Numbered from the stretch's first letter, positions 22,505-34,593 are shown. The stretch is 64,000 bases of DNA from Dryocosmus kuriphilus (GCA_038277395.1 CM076197.1:80089951-80153950), one strand, 5' to 3'. Numbers and translations are program-made. Notes: generated by a model from the sequence alone, not told the origin.

Positions 22505-22640
22505 ATGCCATTTGGGAAAAAAGCGAACGAAATGGCATTTTTTACTTGTTCCCCGAAATGGCATGTTCTTCAACGCAGTTTTGAAATGACATGGTTTTCA
22601 AAGCATTTTTAAAATGGCGTGTTATTCCCGTATACCATCG
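22505..22640 (-). repeat. Short tandem block with GAAATGGCAT motif, right
   Basis: Inverse of 19095-19225 (for example GAAATGGCATGTTCTTCAACGC). Confidence 0.7.
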
Positions 22641-22728
22641 GTATAACAAGATTTTAAGACTTTTGTTTTATTCTAAGGTTTATATATAAATATTTTTTTA
22701 AAGACTTTTTTTAAAACAAGACTTGTGG

Positions 22729-22837
22729 CGCCCCTCATAGCGCGAAATACGTGGTGTGACGTCATTCGCCTTTATAGACGAAGAAAATACATGTGTCAGT
22801 TCGACAAAATCAACAAAAATAATTGACTAAACAACTA
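22729..22837 (-). repeat. Outer arm of the 18-22.8 kb palindrome, right
   Basis: Inverse of 17995-18098 with a ~15-bp insertion (ACGTCACACCACG when inverted). Confidence 0.72.
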
Positions 22838-25800
22838 CATATAATTAAAGAACATAATTATAAATAATTCAATTACCTGGATATTAGAATTATTTTTCTG
22901 GATTCTTGTATCTTGTTGTTAATGGGAGTGGGCACTGGCATGTGAAAATTGGGCCTCGTAATCCAGGAAGCTTCTTCCTTCGAGCCCACCTGTTGATTCA
23001 CGACTGTTCTTTCTCACTGCAGTGATTACTTACTTTGATATTATTTCCAGATTATTTTTATATTACGTCCAATTTTCTAATTTGATTCTTTCCCGAATCC
23101 TATGTTTTAACATTAGCAAGTCCAAATGATCATTACCGATATTACACGTTTGCACCAGTTTTGCCAATTATATTTATTTTTGACCTCGGTTACTTGGACC
23201 ATTTTAGTTATTTAGTATTTTTAAGTGTAAAAACGAATTTTTTCGATATGAAATTGATTCTGCGAATTCGAAAAATTAGTTAAAGTTTGTCACATACTTC
23301 TTCTTTATAGGGAAAATATCTCTCTTTCGTAGTAACTTTCAATACCGGTAGACAAAAAAAATTATATTTAGGCTGCAAAATTTAACAATTTCAAATTATT
23401 GGTTTCTCAAAATTAAGCAATTGAACAACTAAAGAATTATTTACTTATGAAATAATAGTTTTATTAGTTTTTATAAATTAAATGTTAAAATTAAAAAAAT
23501 GTTAAGCTTCAAGAATTTCTATAGCGTTGAAGGATTATAAAAAATTTGAAAAAGTTATAGAAATTAACAATTTTTCTCAAAATTTTTGAAGTCGTAAAAA
23601 TATTTTGCAAAAGTTTAATCAATTTCGAGATCAATTTCAGCCTTAAAGCGGACGAAATTGAATAATATAATATTTTAAATAATTCAAACTCAACAATGAA
23701 ATTGTAAAGTTCCAATAACATATTAAAATTATTCAAATTAAAAGAAAAGTTAATCATTGCATTTAAAATTGGGCAATTTTAATTTTTAAATGTTCGTTTA
23801 ATTTTATATTTTAAGTATTGAAAAAGTAGAAGAACATTGAGAATTATGACTTAGAACTCTTAAATCGTAAACGATTTCAAATTTAAAAGATTAATTAAGC
23901 AAGACAATCATAATTATAATTTATAATTAAAAAAATATAATTTATAAAAATAATTTATAAATTATAATTTCTCATAACACAGAAGTCTTCAAAGAGTTTA
24001 TGAATTTTTTTATTATTGACAAAAATTTTGTGATTATTTAAGTTATAAACTTCCTAAAATATTTAGATATTTTTAGAGATTATTCGTTCAAAAGTTAAAA
24101 TTTTTAAAATTTTATTCGTGAAAATATGAACGATTTCAAATTAAAACATCAAATCGTACATTTTCAATTAAAAAAAAAACTCGACCTTAACATATTTGTA
24201 TAATTTATAAGCTGGAAGTATTAAGCCATGTATTGAGCTGAGTTAATAATAATTAGAATCATAGTAATTTGAAAAATCCTCAATCGTGACTTAAATTCTC
24301 CAGACTATTTTGAAACCCTTAAATCTTTATGGATCATAAAAAACCAAGCAATAAATTAGAGAATGAAAAATCGTTTTTTTTTTTTTTTTTTCATCTCCTG
24401 TGGACAGTCACTCGGATAATCATCAGAAAGTGGACCCTTGTCTTTCTCAGTTCTGGTTGACTTTTTTATAGCTTTTCTCCGAAGCATAGATTTTTTTTAT
24501 CTCTAGTCGACTTTCAAGCCTCATTGAAAAAGTTCATGCCCAATTTCCCCAACGTTCTACGACTTCATGTTACGTTTCTGTACAAAAAAAAATGTTCACA
24601 CATAAAAAAAAAACCTTATAGAAATAAACCTTACAATAGTAAACGGTATAGGGCCCCCTGATTTTAATAAAGTGAAAGCAAATTAAAAGTCTCTCCTGTT
24701 GATTAGCAGAAAGTGGTCGTTTTTCTCATTTTTTTTTCTTTTTGCTTTTATAGCTTTTCTATGAAGGAGAAGGGTACGAATTTTTATCTGTGGTTGAATT
24801 TCAAGCCTCACTGGTCGTTATGCGACCACCACTTTCGAGTTTCAAGAGTGAAGAAGCCGAGTGGAATACTCGTACTCAGATCCATAAATTGCCTCGCATT
24901 ATGAAGTCGTATGATTTTCTCGCCCTATAAAGTACGCGACTGTATTGAGTTTCTGACACCAGCTAGAAATAAGAGTAAAAAATAAAACTGCAGTCAGAGC
25001 CAGCCCAACAACTTTTCCAGCTCAGGCAGCGTTGCAGTAACAAACCGCTGAAGCTTTTTTGCTTATCCTCAAGAATCTCAAGATCAACGACGTCCACGTA
25101 AAAGCAGGCGTAAAAATCTTTGGTCTCAGCTGGGACATACCTGGCCGATCGGTTTTTCCCATGGACTATGGAGCGTCCGAAAGAAAATAAATCCCATACG
25201 AAGCGTACACATTGAGACACCTGAGAGTTTTACATCCGTTAAATCTCACCAAGTGTGACGCAGTCACGTAGCATCAAATTAGCACTGAATTTTCAAGTGC
25301 CAGGTGGCTGGACGACTGGAACTGACTGGAACTAAGAATGAAGAAATATATATGTAGGAGCGGCAGAGGGCAAAAGTAGGGAATATAGATTCTGGGTGAT
25401 TTTGTTCTGCCCTTCGTATTTACGGAAAAAGAGTCCTAACGCTCGTCGTTAAAGTCTATGTCTATGTACAGGAAGACTATTTGTGTTGGACTTAAGGGGA
25501 ATTTTGAGAATTGCGAAATGAAACATATTAGGATGGGAGATAAGGAGGAGATATTTTGTAAACTGGGGAGTATAAAGTAATAGTTTCAGTCGGAGATGTG
25601 TCATTTAGATTAGATTTTGGATAACATTTTGGGGAGGATTCAATTTATAAAGAGGCGTGAAAATGTATCCAGTTGTATAATTATAATAAAATTTTGTGTT
25701 CCTGAAATTTCAAATTTCCCACTAGGCAAATTTCCTATTTAATGTTCATTTAAAATCCCTGGATTTTTGGACTATCTGATTTTGGAATTCACGAACTATG

Positions 25801-26036
25801 TAAAAATTTCCAAAATCTACTCAAAGTTTAGATATAATTAATCTAGATCTCGGTTTCAATTTTATGGACTGCAAGAGGAATTTATCTCAGAATTTACCTA
25901 ATTGTTATTATTCCCTTGAAGTTCGTATTTAACTCGACATTCTGATTATTTCAACAAATTTTTTTTTTAAATAAAAAGGATTTAGAAAATATCTAAATCT
26001 AAAAAACCTTTTTAACATCAAACATCAAATTTGACA
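22838..26036. other. Unassigned, mainly unique sequence
   Basis: AT-rich with no recognised gene. A ~130-bp direct duplication is visible (24395-24535 and 24688-24815; both have CAGAAAGTGG, TATAGCTTTTCT and TTTCAAGCCTCA). The more complex stretch 24830-25400 has a minus-strand open frame (24963-25220, 85 codons, FYVDVVDLEILEDKQKSFSG) of host-like composition, but I recognise no family. Confidence 0.4.
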
Positions 26037-26411
26037 TTAAGGTTGGTGAAAAAAAACCAACCAAATATCCGACCAAAATTTGACAAAAAATTCAAAAAAG
26101 GCTTTTAGCAAAATTCAAAAAAAAAGGAAAAACAAAAAGAAAGGAGGGAAAGGAAGGCAACCAACCAAATCCCCTTCCTTCTTTTTCTTTTCCCCGTCTC
26201 CTCTTCTTTTTTTTTTGGCTAGGTTTTTAAACAGGGTCAAAAAGCAAAAGAAGACGAGGGAAAGAAAAAGAAGGAAGAGGATTTGGTTGGTCGCCTTCTT
26301 TTTGCTCCTCTTTTTTTGTTTTTCCTTTTTTTGAATTTTGCTAAAAGCCGTTTTTGAATTTTTATCCAAATTTTATCGGATATTTGGTTGACCTTTTTTT
26401 ACCAACCTTAA
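26037..26411. mobile_element. TTAA-flanked foldback MITE (~367 bp)
   Basis: An almost perfect inverted repeat over its whole length, from GGTTGGTGAAAAAA (26041) to TTTTTTACCAACC (26407), bounded by TTAA on both sides (26037-26040, 26408-26411). TTAA targets are typical of piggyBac-mobilised elements; that link is inferred. Both strands give lysine/phenylalanine-rich open frames that are artefacts. Confidence 0.82.
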
Positions 26412-26549
26412 TTTCAGGTATTTTTTTTAATGCACTTATTCGCGATTGCGAAAATTAGTGTCATTTTTAGAATAGTATTGGACTTTTATAAATGGTCACA
26501 AATTTTAAAATTCGATTGTACAGTTAAAATCCTACAATGTGGAAATTTT

Positions 26550-27344
26550 GGGTGGAGTTCCGAAAACCGGAAACCTCTGATTTTCTTGGGTCTCCGTCTA
26601 CTTATGTATTTTGACGTGCTGATTACGAAAATGATAGTGAAAATTGATGACTAGTCGATTTTCATGGTGAAACCATGAAAAAATCATTAAAGTCATAGTT
26701 TTTTGCGTTTAACTCAGCTAATATGCAAAATAAAAAAAAATGTTTCAAACGAAAGTTGTAGATCTTATCAAAATACATATTTTTTGTTACAAACATTTTT
26801 TTCTATGAATGAAAGTTTTCGAGAAAATCAATGATACAAAGATTTACATCGTATCTCCATTGGTTTCGATTTCGTACTTACTCACGCTTTTCACCAAGGG
26901 AAGGTTAAAGTGTGTTCAGTCACGCTCATCCTCCTTTCCAGGTTGAAGTGGGGGGGGGGGGGGGGCTGACAGGTTACGGAAATGTGTTCAGTCACGCTCG
27001 TCCCCCTTTTCCAGGTTTATGTTTGCCAGGGGGGGGGGGGGATTTGCTGATTGTTTACGGAAATGTGTTCAGTCACGCACATACCCCTTTCCAGGTTTAA
27101 GTTGGGGGGGGGGGGGGGGCTACGCATTTACTGATTGGTTACGGAAATGTGTTCAGTTACGCTCGTCCCCCTTTCCAGGTTTAAGTTGGGAGGGGGGCGG
27201 GGGGTACTGACTGCTTACGGAAATGTGTTCAGTCACGCTCGTCCCCTTTTTAAACCTAGAAAAGGGGATAATCAGCACGTCAAAATACATAAGTATACGG
27301 AGACCCTAGAAAATCAGAGGTTTCCGGTTTTCGGAACTCCATCC
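26550..27344 (-). mobile_element. Merlin-derived non-autonomous element (795 bp)
   Basis: It has the Merlin termini (GGGTGGAGTTCCGAAAACCG at 26550, inverted GGATGGAGTTCCGAAAACCG at 27344), inner TIR landmarks on the left, and the conserved 3' UTR tail inverted at 26845-26905. A minisatellite replaces the transposase. An internal deletion of an autonomous Merlin in minus orientation explains all parts. Confidence 0.85.
26905..27262 (-). repeat. Minisatellite A of the short Merlin, with G runs
   Basis: About five monomers contain ACGGAAATGTGTTCAGTCACG and CTCGTCCCCCTTTCCAGG, then a G run. Run lengths vary (14, 12, 14 and an interrupted run). Inverse of the type-A array in copy 1. Confidence 0.85.
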
Positions 27345-29498
27345 ATTTTATTTTCGTTTTTAAGTTTTAAAAATTTTAGTTTGCTTTTTACATTTTTTAA
27401 ATGTAGGTTTATTTCTCACATATATATCCTTTTTGGAAATTTACGTTTAATAGAAAATTCTTAATTTTGTGTCTTATCTTAATTATTAGATTACAGTCAT
27501 ATGCTAGCGAATTGTCAAAAGGCAATTATATTTAGTTAATATTCTTAATCAAAATTTATTCATCCACAATTTTATTTATACAAAATAGCTCTTTCTCGAA
27601 ATTTTATTTTATTAACAAATTAGTATTATTTGGAATTTTCATATATATTAAACAAAATACTTCCCTTAATCCTCATTGGTCACAGCGCCTGCAAATTGTT
27701 ACTGCAATAATGAAATTTATACGTATTTGTACTTTCTTGAATATCTTTATTTTTTCGAATTTTTATGTCATCAAATAATGGCATGTTTTAAAACTATTAT
27801 TTACTTGAATTTTCATATTAGTGTACTTTTATTTGATATGCTTTTGAATTGTCGGATATTGAACTCCAATGAATAAAAAATTTTCGGGTTTCAAATTGGA
27901 ATAACTAAATTTTCAGGAATGTAACATTTTCATCGTATTATTAATTCGAAAATACAAGCACGGACAAACGAGATCTCCGAAAAATACAAACATATATTTT
28001 CCGAATAGAAATTTCTCTAATTATACTGGTTTGAAAAGTGAAAATCTATATTCATGAAGATAATATTGTGGGAACCCCCAAATTTGCATAAGCATAGTTT
28101 CGGAAATTTAACATTTAAGCGACAGCTTAATGCTTAAGCTCTAAGAAAACACAAGCTGGGATTATCGTAATATCGGGAAAACCCAGGCCGAATTGAAAAT
28201 CCAGACCGGATTTAAGAATGATCCTTATTATTGGGAGGTTGGCAAATTCAAATTCCAGAAACATGCAAATCGGATAAGTAAAGTTCTGCTGAATCGAAAT
28301 TTGCGATCAATACAATACTTTCTACGAATACAAAGAGGATTTGAACTTTCTTGCTCTGTTAATTCTGAAAAATGCAGATTTATATGAGGAACATTTTGAG
28401 ATAAATTACGCTTTAAGATTTACTGATTATTATTTATTTTGCCTGCTGTAAATTTCCGCAAACGAAAGTTTATTAGATAAACACAATCTGGAGCACGTTT
28501 CAGAAGTCTTTTCAAAGCATCTGATTTCCATCTTCAGAAATCCAGGAAATACCCAAAGTAGGCTCCTAGTCTGCTCTACTTATGCTGAACTTAATCTGCT
28601 TTGACTTAATGACACACAATGAGGTTTTAGATTTTTCCAGAACTATTTCCTAGATTCTAGAATGTAGTCCTTGGAAAAGTTCTTCGAAAACCTTTATTAT
28701 AAGTACACTAAATTCTTAATCTAAAGAACCCTTTACAAAGTTTGTATTTTGTAAAATAAATAGTATTATAAAAATGCCCCTTTTCTTTAAATTCACATCG
28801 TAGTGATCTGCAGTGTTTTTTAATCGGAAAAATTGAAATTAATTTCACCATCATAAGTTACACCTTCTTCCAAACGAACTTCAAACACCCTTGACACCCT
28901 GAGAGTAAAACTGTATTTTTCTCATTGAACGTATGAAGGATAAAATACAATAGTTTTGAATTTCGAAAAGACACTCTTCGCGCGACGTGATTCCTCCCTA
29001 AGACAAGAAATAAAGAAAGCAGAAAAAGGTTGAGAACAAGGAAAACGTAAAAGGTCTTCTGCCTTTTGTGTCAGGGATGCATTCCTTGCGAAAGCAGCCG
29101 ACACTTGCAAAGTGTCAGTTACGAAAATGGTACAAAGGTAGACCGTACTATACCACCCGGAATTGCCCCCGAGGTCCTAAAGTCGCCAGCTGATGCATTC
29201 TTCCTTTTTCTCTCCACTTTTGTAATTTTCTAAAAGGCATAGCTTGTCACTCTCTCAGGACAACGGCAAAATAAAAGTCGCTGACTTGTTGAGTTCTCTG
29301 AATGATGTATTGCAATCGGATTAGCCAAATAGACTATAGTCTATACGCATATTGAATTAAAGAGTTTTAGAGGAAGTTTTATACGAAATTTTATACACAG
29401 AAACATGTTGATTTCTGAAGACTTAGAGTTTCCGAAAAATGAGGAACCCAAGAAGTTTCTTTGTCATGCCTTTTGGCCCCACCAGATGAAATGTCAGT
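27345..29498. other. Unassigned, AT-rich then mixed sequence
   Basis: No recognised gene or repeat. The stretch 28860-29290 is of more balanced composition with a 62-codon minus-strand frame (28922-29110) that I do not recognise. Confidence 0.4.
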
Positions 29499-29751
29499 AA
29501 GGGGCTGTTCATAAACCTCATAAACCGACTCAGCTCGGTTTGGTTCGGTTCGTTCAGCTTGAATTTGAGATTGCCCGCGCTATTTCAAAAAAAAAAAAAG
29601 AGCCATACATTTTACTTTTTTAAACACCTTAGTGGAAAACTTCGGGGTTCGGACTCGGACACCTCCACTCCACCATGAGGCCTACCGAGACCTTTCGATG
29701 ACCCCTCCCCCCTCCCATAAGAAAACCTCGAGGTTTATGAACAGTCCCTAA
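29499..29751. mobile_element. Small MITE (~250 bp)
   Basis: The termini are inverted: GGGGCTGTTCATAAACCTC (29501) and, inverted, GGGACTGTTCATAAACCTC (29749). The centre is GC-rich with no coding. The terminal motif is of the type seen in many insect MITEs (GGGRCNNTTCATAAA). Confidence 0.72.
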
Positions 29752-31399
29752 GCCAAATGGTTTTAAATTTTTGAACATTCATCTTTATGATCATCTTCTA
29801 CGTTTGTTTAAAACGCCAAGCACTTGGCAGTTTGGCGAAGTCATAGACCCTGAGGCCCGAAAGCCTTCAGGTTAATCCTCCTCTCATAAACAGTCAAATA
29901 AATCAGTTTTCGGTAAGCTTCAAGTGTCTGTAAATTTTCTCTCTTCCCAACAATGTAGTTTTGATGTGACCCTCTGATGGACCGATCTCTTGCTGTGCTT
30001 TGAGCTATGCTTTGAAACTGATACCCAAATCTCTGAATGCCTGTTGTCCACTGTCTATAAGGCGGAACTAATCCGGGAGCTGGGTTATTGCTGTTACGAC
30101 AAGAACAAAATTCTCAATGAATACCCCTCATAAAGTCCTAGAGCAATAAAATTATGTTTTAACCGATCAAGTTGTACATTGAAAAAAGTGTTTGAGTTTC
30201 AGAAATTACTTGAATATGTGGGTTTTTATCACTCTTGTAGTGTCTACTATACATATATTATATTGGTTCTTATAAGTATTTTACTGATTACTACTATACT
30301 CATTGTGGTGGTTACTGAAAGTGCTCTACTAATTACTTTAGATAGAATGAATAAACTTTAGTCCCCACTATAAAGAATACAATGCAATTGTAATTGTGAT
30401 TTCTGATCAGACTAACTTTAGCAGATTTTCCTAATTCTACTATAGATCTGTTTAATAACTGTATAGTATAAGTATTAGAAGTGTAGTGAATGTGATCTAA
30501 TTAATCGAATCATTCGAGCTGAGAGAAAAAAATTTGTGGGTTGAAATCAGGAAAAAGTAAAAAAAAAAAGTAGTTTGAAAACGGTTAATATCTTCTGTTC
30601 CCTTTTTTGATTTGAAAATTCAAAACAAGTTTCCTATAGCTTCCAAAATTATAGTGCATTTTTTGCATGTAAAGCTTTTGCTAATTAACAATAATAAAAA
30701 ATAGCAATACAAAAATTTTACTCAATTAAATATTTTTTGAAAACATGCAAAAAACATGTTTTTTGAATTGAGTTATATTATATGCACACATTTTGGAAAA
30801 AGTTGAGTATGTCCAACCTGAAATTTCTTCAGCTTGAATCGAAGAAGCATGCTTTTATTTTTATTTTCCTTTAAAACACTTTTTTCGTGGTATTATTTTG
30901 GAATAATGGTATTTTTGTCGAGATTTGGAACGCTTTAAACACAACGAATAAAATTTTCTTTCGTAGAAGCAAAATGAAAGCATGTTTCTTTGTTTCAAGC
31001 TGAAGAAATATTTCAGGTTCGACATATTCAACACTGTACAAATTAGGGTCTCTTTCAAATTGAGGATCATTTTTTGGAGCATCCTATGTCCTATTTTGAA
31101 GCCAACGTGCGTACTGTTTTACTTTGCTAACTTCAGATTGAAAAACGGTACGTGCTAGCGAACTAAAATGATGCACTGGGGCTACTGTTTGAATTCCTTC
31201 CAACTTCGTGCTTCGAAGAAACAGAAAAGCCGAAAAAGCATGGAGACGTGCAAGGCCCCGAGTCCAAGACTTTATTGTATTAGGGGGAGGCAATGAAGTC
31301 GGTTAAGAAGCTACCTGACCCTCAAGTGCAATAGACGAGGTCGGCTAAGACTGTTCGTGGGACGGATTATGAGGATTAACGGGAGGGGGATGTCTTTGA
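29752..31399. other. Unassigned sequence
   Basis: No gene recognised. A leucine/isoleucine-rich 60-codon frame (30179-30361) lies in low-complexity sequence and is not convincing. Confidence 0.4.
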
Positions 31400-31648
31400 G
31401 GACTCAGGACCCCCTTTCCCTCCTTTTTCACTTTATATACTTCGTATGTATTTATTGCGTTTTTTATTAAACAAACCCCCTTTCCCTCCTTTTGCACTCT
31501 ATATATACTTCGTATATATTTATTGCATTGTTTATTAAGCAAAACCCCGTTTCCCCATTTCCCCCATTTAGCACACTATATACTTCGCAAATATTTATTG
31601 CATTTTCTATTAAACACAACGCCCTTTCCCCCTTTAGTTCTCTATATA

Positions 31649-32973
31649 CGAGGTGTGATCAAAAAGTAAGGTGATTTTTTATTTTTATCAAAAAATACTT
31701 ATTTATTCATCAATATTGATGTTGTCCCCTTCAAAGTAATCCACCTCGGATATAATACATCTGTGCCAGCGCTTTTTTCAATCCTCAAAGCATTCCTGAT
31801 AAGCACTTTTTGGTATAGCCTTCAGCTCTTCCAGCGATGCGGTCTTTATCTCCTCAATCGTCGCAAAACGCTGTCCTTTCATGGATCTTTTCAGTTTTGG
31901 AAACAGAAAAAAGTCGCAGGGAGCCAAATCTGGTGAATACGGTGGCTGAGGCATGATTATGGTGTTGTTATTGGCCGAAAAATTACGAACAAGCAATCAC
32001 GTGTGAGCTGGCGCATTATCATGGTGCAATAACCATGACTGGTTTTTCCACATTTCCGAACGTTTTTATTCGTATTGATTCACGCAAACGACGCATAACT
32101 TCAAGGTTCTTTATTAGCTGTGCGACCATGTGGTAAGAACTCCTGATGCACTATGCCATGATAATCGAAGAAAACGGTAAGCAAAACCTTGACATTTGGT
32201 CGAACTTGGCGTGCTTTTTTTGGTCTTGGTGATCCAGAAATCAGAATGCTTCCACTGGGACGATTGAGCCTTAGTTTCGACGTCATAACCATATACCCAT
32301 GTTTCATCACCTGTTATGATCCTTTTGAGCAAGTCTGGGTCGCCGTTGACGTCATTCAACAGCTCCTGAGCGATGCTCACGCGACGGTTCTTTTGGTCAA
32401 CATTTAGCAATTTCGGAACAAACTTTGCCGACACACGACTCATGCCCAAAATATCCAATAAAATTGCTTGGCACGAGCCAAACAAGATGCCGACATCATC
32501 AGCAACTTCTCTAATGGTAATTCGACGATTCGCCAACACTATTTTCTTCACTTCTTCAACGTTTTCATCAGTTGTTGACGTGCTGGGACGTCCAAGGCGA
32601 GCTTCGTCATTAACATCTTCTCGGCCTTCCCGAAAGAGCTTGTACCACTTATAAACATTTTTTTACTCAGAGTACACTCACCGTATGCCACTGTCAACAT
32701 TTAAAGTGTTTTCGAGCACTTAATTGCATTTTTTACACAAAATTGGATGCAAATTCTTTGATTCATTTTTTTCGACAGCAGAAAATCGCCGAGCACGCAA
32801 AATACTTCTAACCTTTATGCCTCTCACAAACAAACAAAAAATTCTGCATAGCTGAAACTGTGCACATATGTTTGGGACGACTGTACCAACATAAGAAAAA
32901 AAAAGAAAACGAATATCGACTGTACACATCCCGCGAAATTCAAAAAGTCACCTTACTTTTTGATCACATATCG
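31649..32973 (-). mobile_element. Mariner transposon (1325 bp), inactive
   Basis: Inverted ends share GTGATCAAAAAGTAAGGTGA (left from 31654, right inverse from about 32969). A TA duplication flanks it (31647-31648, 32974-32975). The length is right for a full-length mariner. The transposase reads on the minus strand. Confidence 0.9.
31778..32705 (-). pseudogene. Mariner transposase (DD34D), several lesions
   Basis: This transposase acts on mariner TIRs at TA targets. Minus-strand reading gives remnants AYGE and SKK, then WYKLFREGREDVNDEARLGR, VKKIVLANRRITIREVADD (second helix-turn-helix), IITGDETWVYGYD (first D), HHDNAPAHT (second D) and PPYSPDLAPCDFFLF (third D, 34 residues on). The end is KSAYQECFED and a stop at 31778. 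Lesions are frameshifts near 32660, 32245 and 32120, and an in-frame TGA at 31997-31999 just after the second D motif. It resembles the mariner that gave vertebrate SETMAR its transposase half. Not functional. Confidence 0.9.
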
Positions 32974-33015
32974 TATACTTCGTATATATTTATTGCATTT
33001 TTTATTAAACAAAGC

Positions 33016-33429
33016 GGTTTTCTGTCTATAGTCTACACCCTGGGTTACTATTCAATTCCAAAATTGAAATGAAATAATGCTCAAATTCAGATAGAGTAGC
33101 TGGTAGCTAGTGCAATTCTGCACCCTGTTTAGAGCCATAATTTATTACAATCTTAGCCGACTTCGATGGTAGTCTTAGACGACTTATCTCAAATTTGGTT
33201 AATTTTATGACGTCTTAGCCGAACTCGTTTACGCCCGTATTAGGATACCCACTCCGAAAATTTCTGTCTGCGGGATCTCTCAAAAACTCGATTCGGTATT
33301 TTTCGGTTCGGGTCTCTAATATACCCGCCCGACAAATATTCGGGTAGGGTCTGTGCATGATAGGCCTGACCCGAAAAATACCGGGGATCCGGTCCATCTC
33401 TATCAATGCTCGAAATTTTTAAGATTTGA
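33016..33429. other. Spacer with a small inverted repeat
   Basis: GGTATTTTTCGGTTCGGGTC (33295) pairs with TGACCCGAAAAATACC (33367), making a ~100-bp foldback with the GC-rich loop CCCGCCCGAC. Otherwise nothing recognised. Confidence 0.45.
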
Positions 33430-33905
33430 GTGATTGTGCACTAGATTTGTGCTGCACTTACATGTGCGCAGTAAACTTCTATGGAATTTATGGTTGCACA
33501 ATAGTTTCATGTCGTATTTCCGGCTGCGCATTGGAGTTCTGTGACATTTGCAGTTGCGCACTAGAATTATGTTGGGCTTCCGTCTACGCAATAGACATAT
33601 GTGGCATTTTCGGTTTGCGCATTATAGTTGTATTGCGCTTGCGGATGCGCAGTAGACTCTTATGGAATCTATGGTTGCACAATAGTTTCATGACGTACTT
33701 CCGGCTGCGCATTGGAGTTCTGTGACATTTGTAGTTCCCGTGCTAGAATTATGTTACACTTCCGTCTGCGCAGTAGACTTCTGTGGCATTGACGGTTTGC
33801 GCACTAGAGTTGTGTTGCACATCCGACTGCGCAGACTCTTTTATAGTAGTCTACTAGATTCAGATCGCACTTCCAAGTGCGTATTGGGTTACTGTGACAT
33901 TTGCT
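33430..33905 (+). repeat. Higher-order tandem repeat, ~45-bp units in 181-bp blocks
   Basis: Units of the form TGCGCAxTAGAxTTxTGT-xxxCTTCCGxx repeat about every 45 bp. Four successive variants form a block repeated at 181 bp: GGTTGCACAATAGTTTCATG occurs at 33492 and 33673. Open frames here only translate the repeat. Confidence 0.82.
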
Positions 33906-33924
33906 AGGCTAGGCTAGAATATTA

Positions 33925-34560
33925 GGCTAAGAACTGATATTTGAAATACTCGGATGGTTTTTCAAAGGTTCAGTTGTTCTATAATAATTAAATCTGCTAG
34001 TGGAGGTGTTGAAAATACATCTTCCTCGGGGATATTGGGCTAAAACAGAAACTTAAAATACCCGGATGGTATGCTGATAATTAAATTTGGTAGTTCAAGG
34101 ACTACCACCTGGAGGCCGTTCAAGTATTTCGTAACGCGATTTCCCTAAAATTTTCACCCTCCTCCCCCCTATACAGCGTGGCTTTTCATAAATTTCTTGT
34201 AGTTTTTCGCCACTGTGTAACGTTATGCTTGACCGCCCTCCCCCACACAACACTTAAAGTGCCGTATGTAATTTTTGAATGGCCCCTTGCAGGTGGTGAG
34301 AATACATCTCAAAATTAATCTTGATAGTCTAGGACCTAGGTGTTAAAAATACATCGATAAGACCTTTGAAAAACCCCGAATTTCCCCGAGGAAGACGTAT
34401 TTTCTACACTAGGAGTTAGGACTACCAAGTTTGATTATTTGAAAAACCATCCGGGTATTTCTCATTTTAGTTCCTAGAATTTCCCCGAGGAAGTTTTATT
34501 TTCTACACCTGCACTACCAGGTTTGCTTACTAAAACACCTGAACCTTTGAAAACTCAAGT
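33925..34560. repeat. Foldback repeat with a MITE at its apex
   Basis: The left arm (33925-34115) has CTTCCTCGGGGATATTGGGC and ACCCGGATGGTAT. The right arm (34370-34560) has the inverse forms TTCCCCGAGGAAG and ACCATCCGGGTATTTC, each twice. The loop is occupied by the MITE at 34121-34291. Confidence 0.68.
34121..34291. mobile_element. Small MITE (~170 bp)
   Basis: Inverted ends GGCCGTTCAAGTATTTCGTAA and, inverted, GGCCATTCAAAAATTACATA. Same style of terminus as the MITE at 29499 but a different sequence. Confidence 0.65.
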
Positions 34561-34593
34561 TTTTAATTTTAGTTCCTAACATAATTTCGGGGG

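Larger units (their letters stand above)
17995..22837. repeat. Large mirror-like palindrome (composite foldback)
   Basis: Modules occur on the left and, inverted and in reverse order, on the right. Outer arms: 17995-18098 with 22729-22837 (TTTCGCGCTATGAGGGCGCC). Then a GCCATTTC-rich block, 19095-19225 with 22505-22640. Then HINE-like copies 19373-20501 and 21430-22192. The centre is about 20502-21429. Spacer lengths differ between arms, so this is not a simple recent inverted duplication. Confidence 0.65.
31400..33015 (+). repeat. ~72-bp minisatellite split by a mariner
   Basis: Monomers with CCCCCTTTCCCTCC, TATATACTTCGTATATATTT and TTGCATTTTTTATTAAACAA begin near 31409, 31478, 31548 and 31621, and the array resumes at 32974-33015. 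The mariner at 31649-32973 sits inside the TATATACTTCG part of one monomer. Confidence 0.82.

Noticed and set aside
24963..25220. 85-codon minus-strand frame with host-like composition
   Set aside because: No recognisable family, no clear splice sites; noted as unassigned rather than called.
26080..26369. Lys/Phe-rich open frames on both strands
   Set aside because: Mirror products of the palindromic MITE.
30179..30361. 60-codon frame with a hydrophobic stretch
   Set aside because: Low-complexity Ile/Leu/Thr sequence in AT-rich DNA; no supporting context.
31400..31660. Possible CRISPR-like array (regular repeats of ~72 bp)
   Set aside because: Repeats are contiguous, diverged and without unique spacers, in eukaryotic DNA; it is a minisatellite.
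33403..33907. Cys-rich frames on both strands
   Set aside because: Generated by the TGCGCA tandem repeat.
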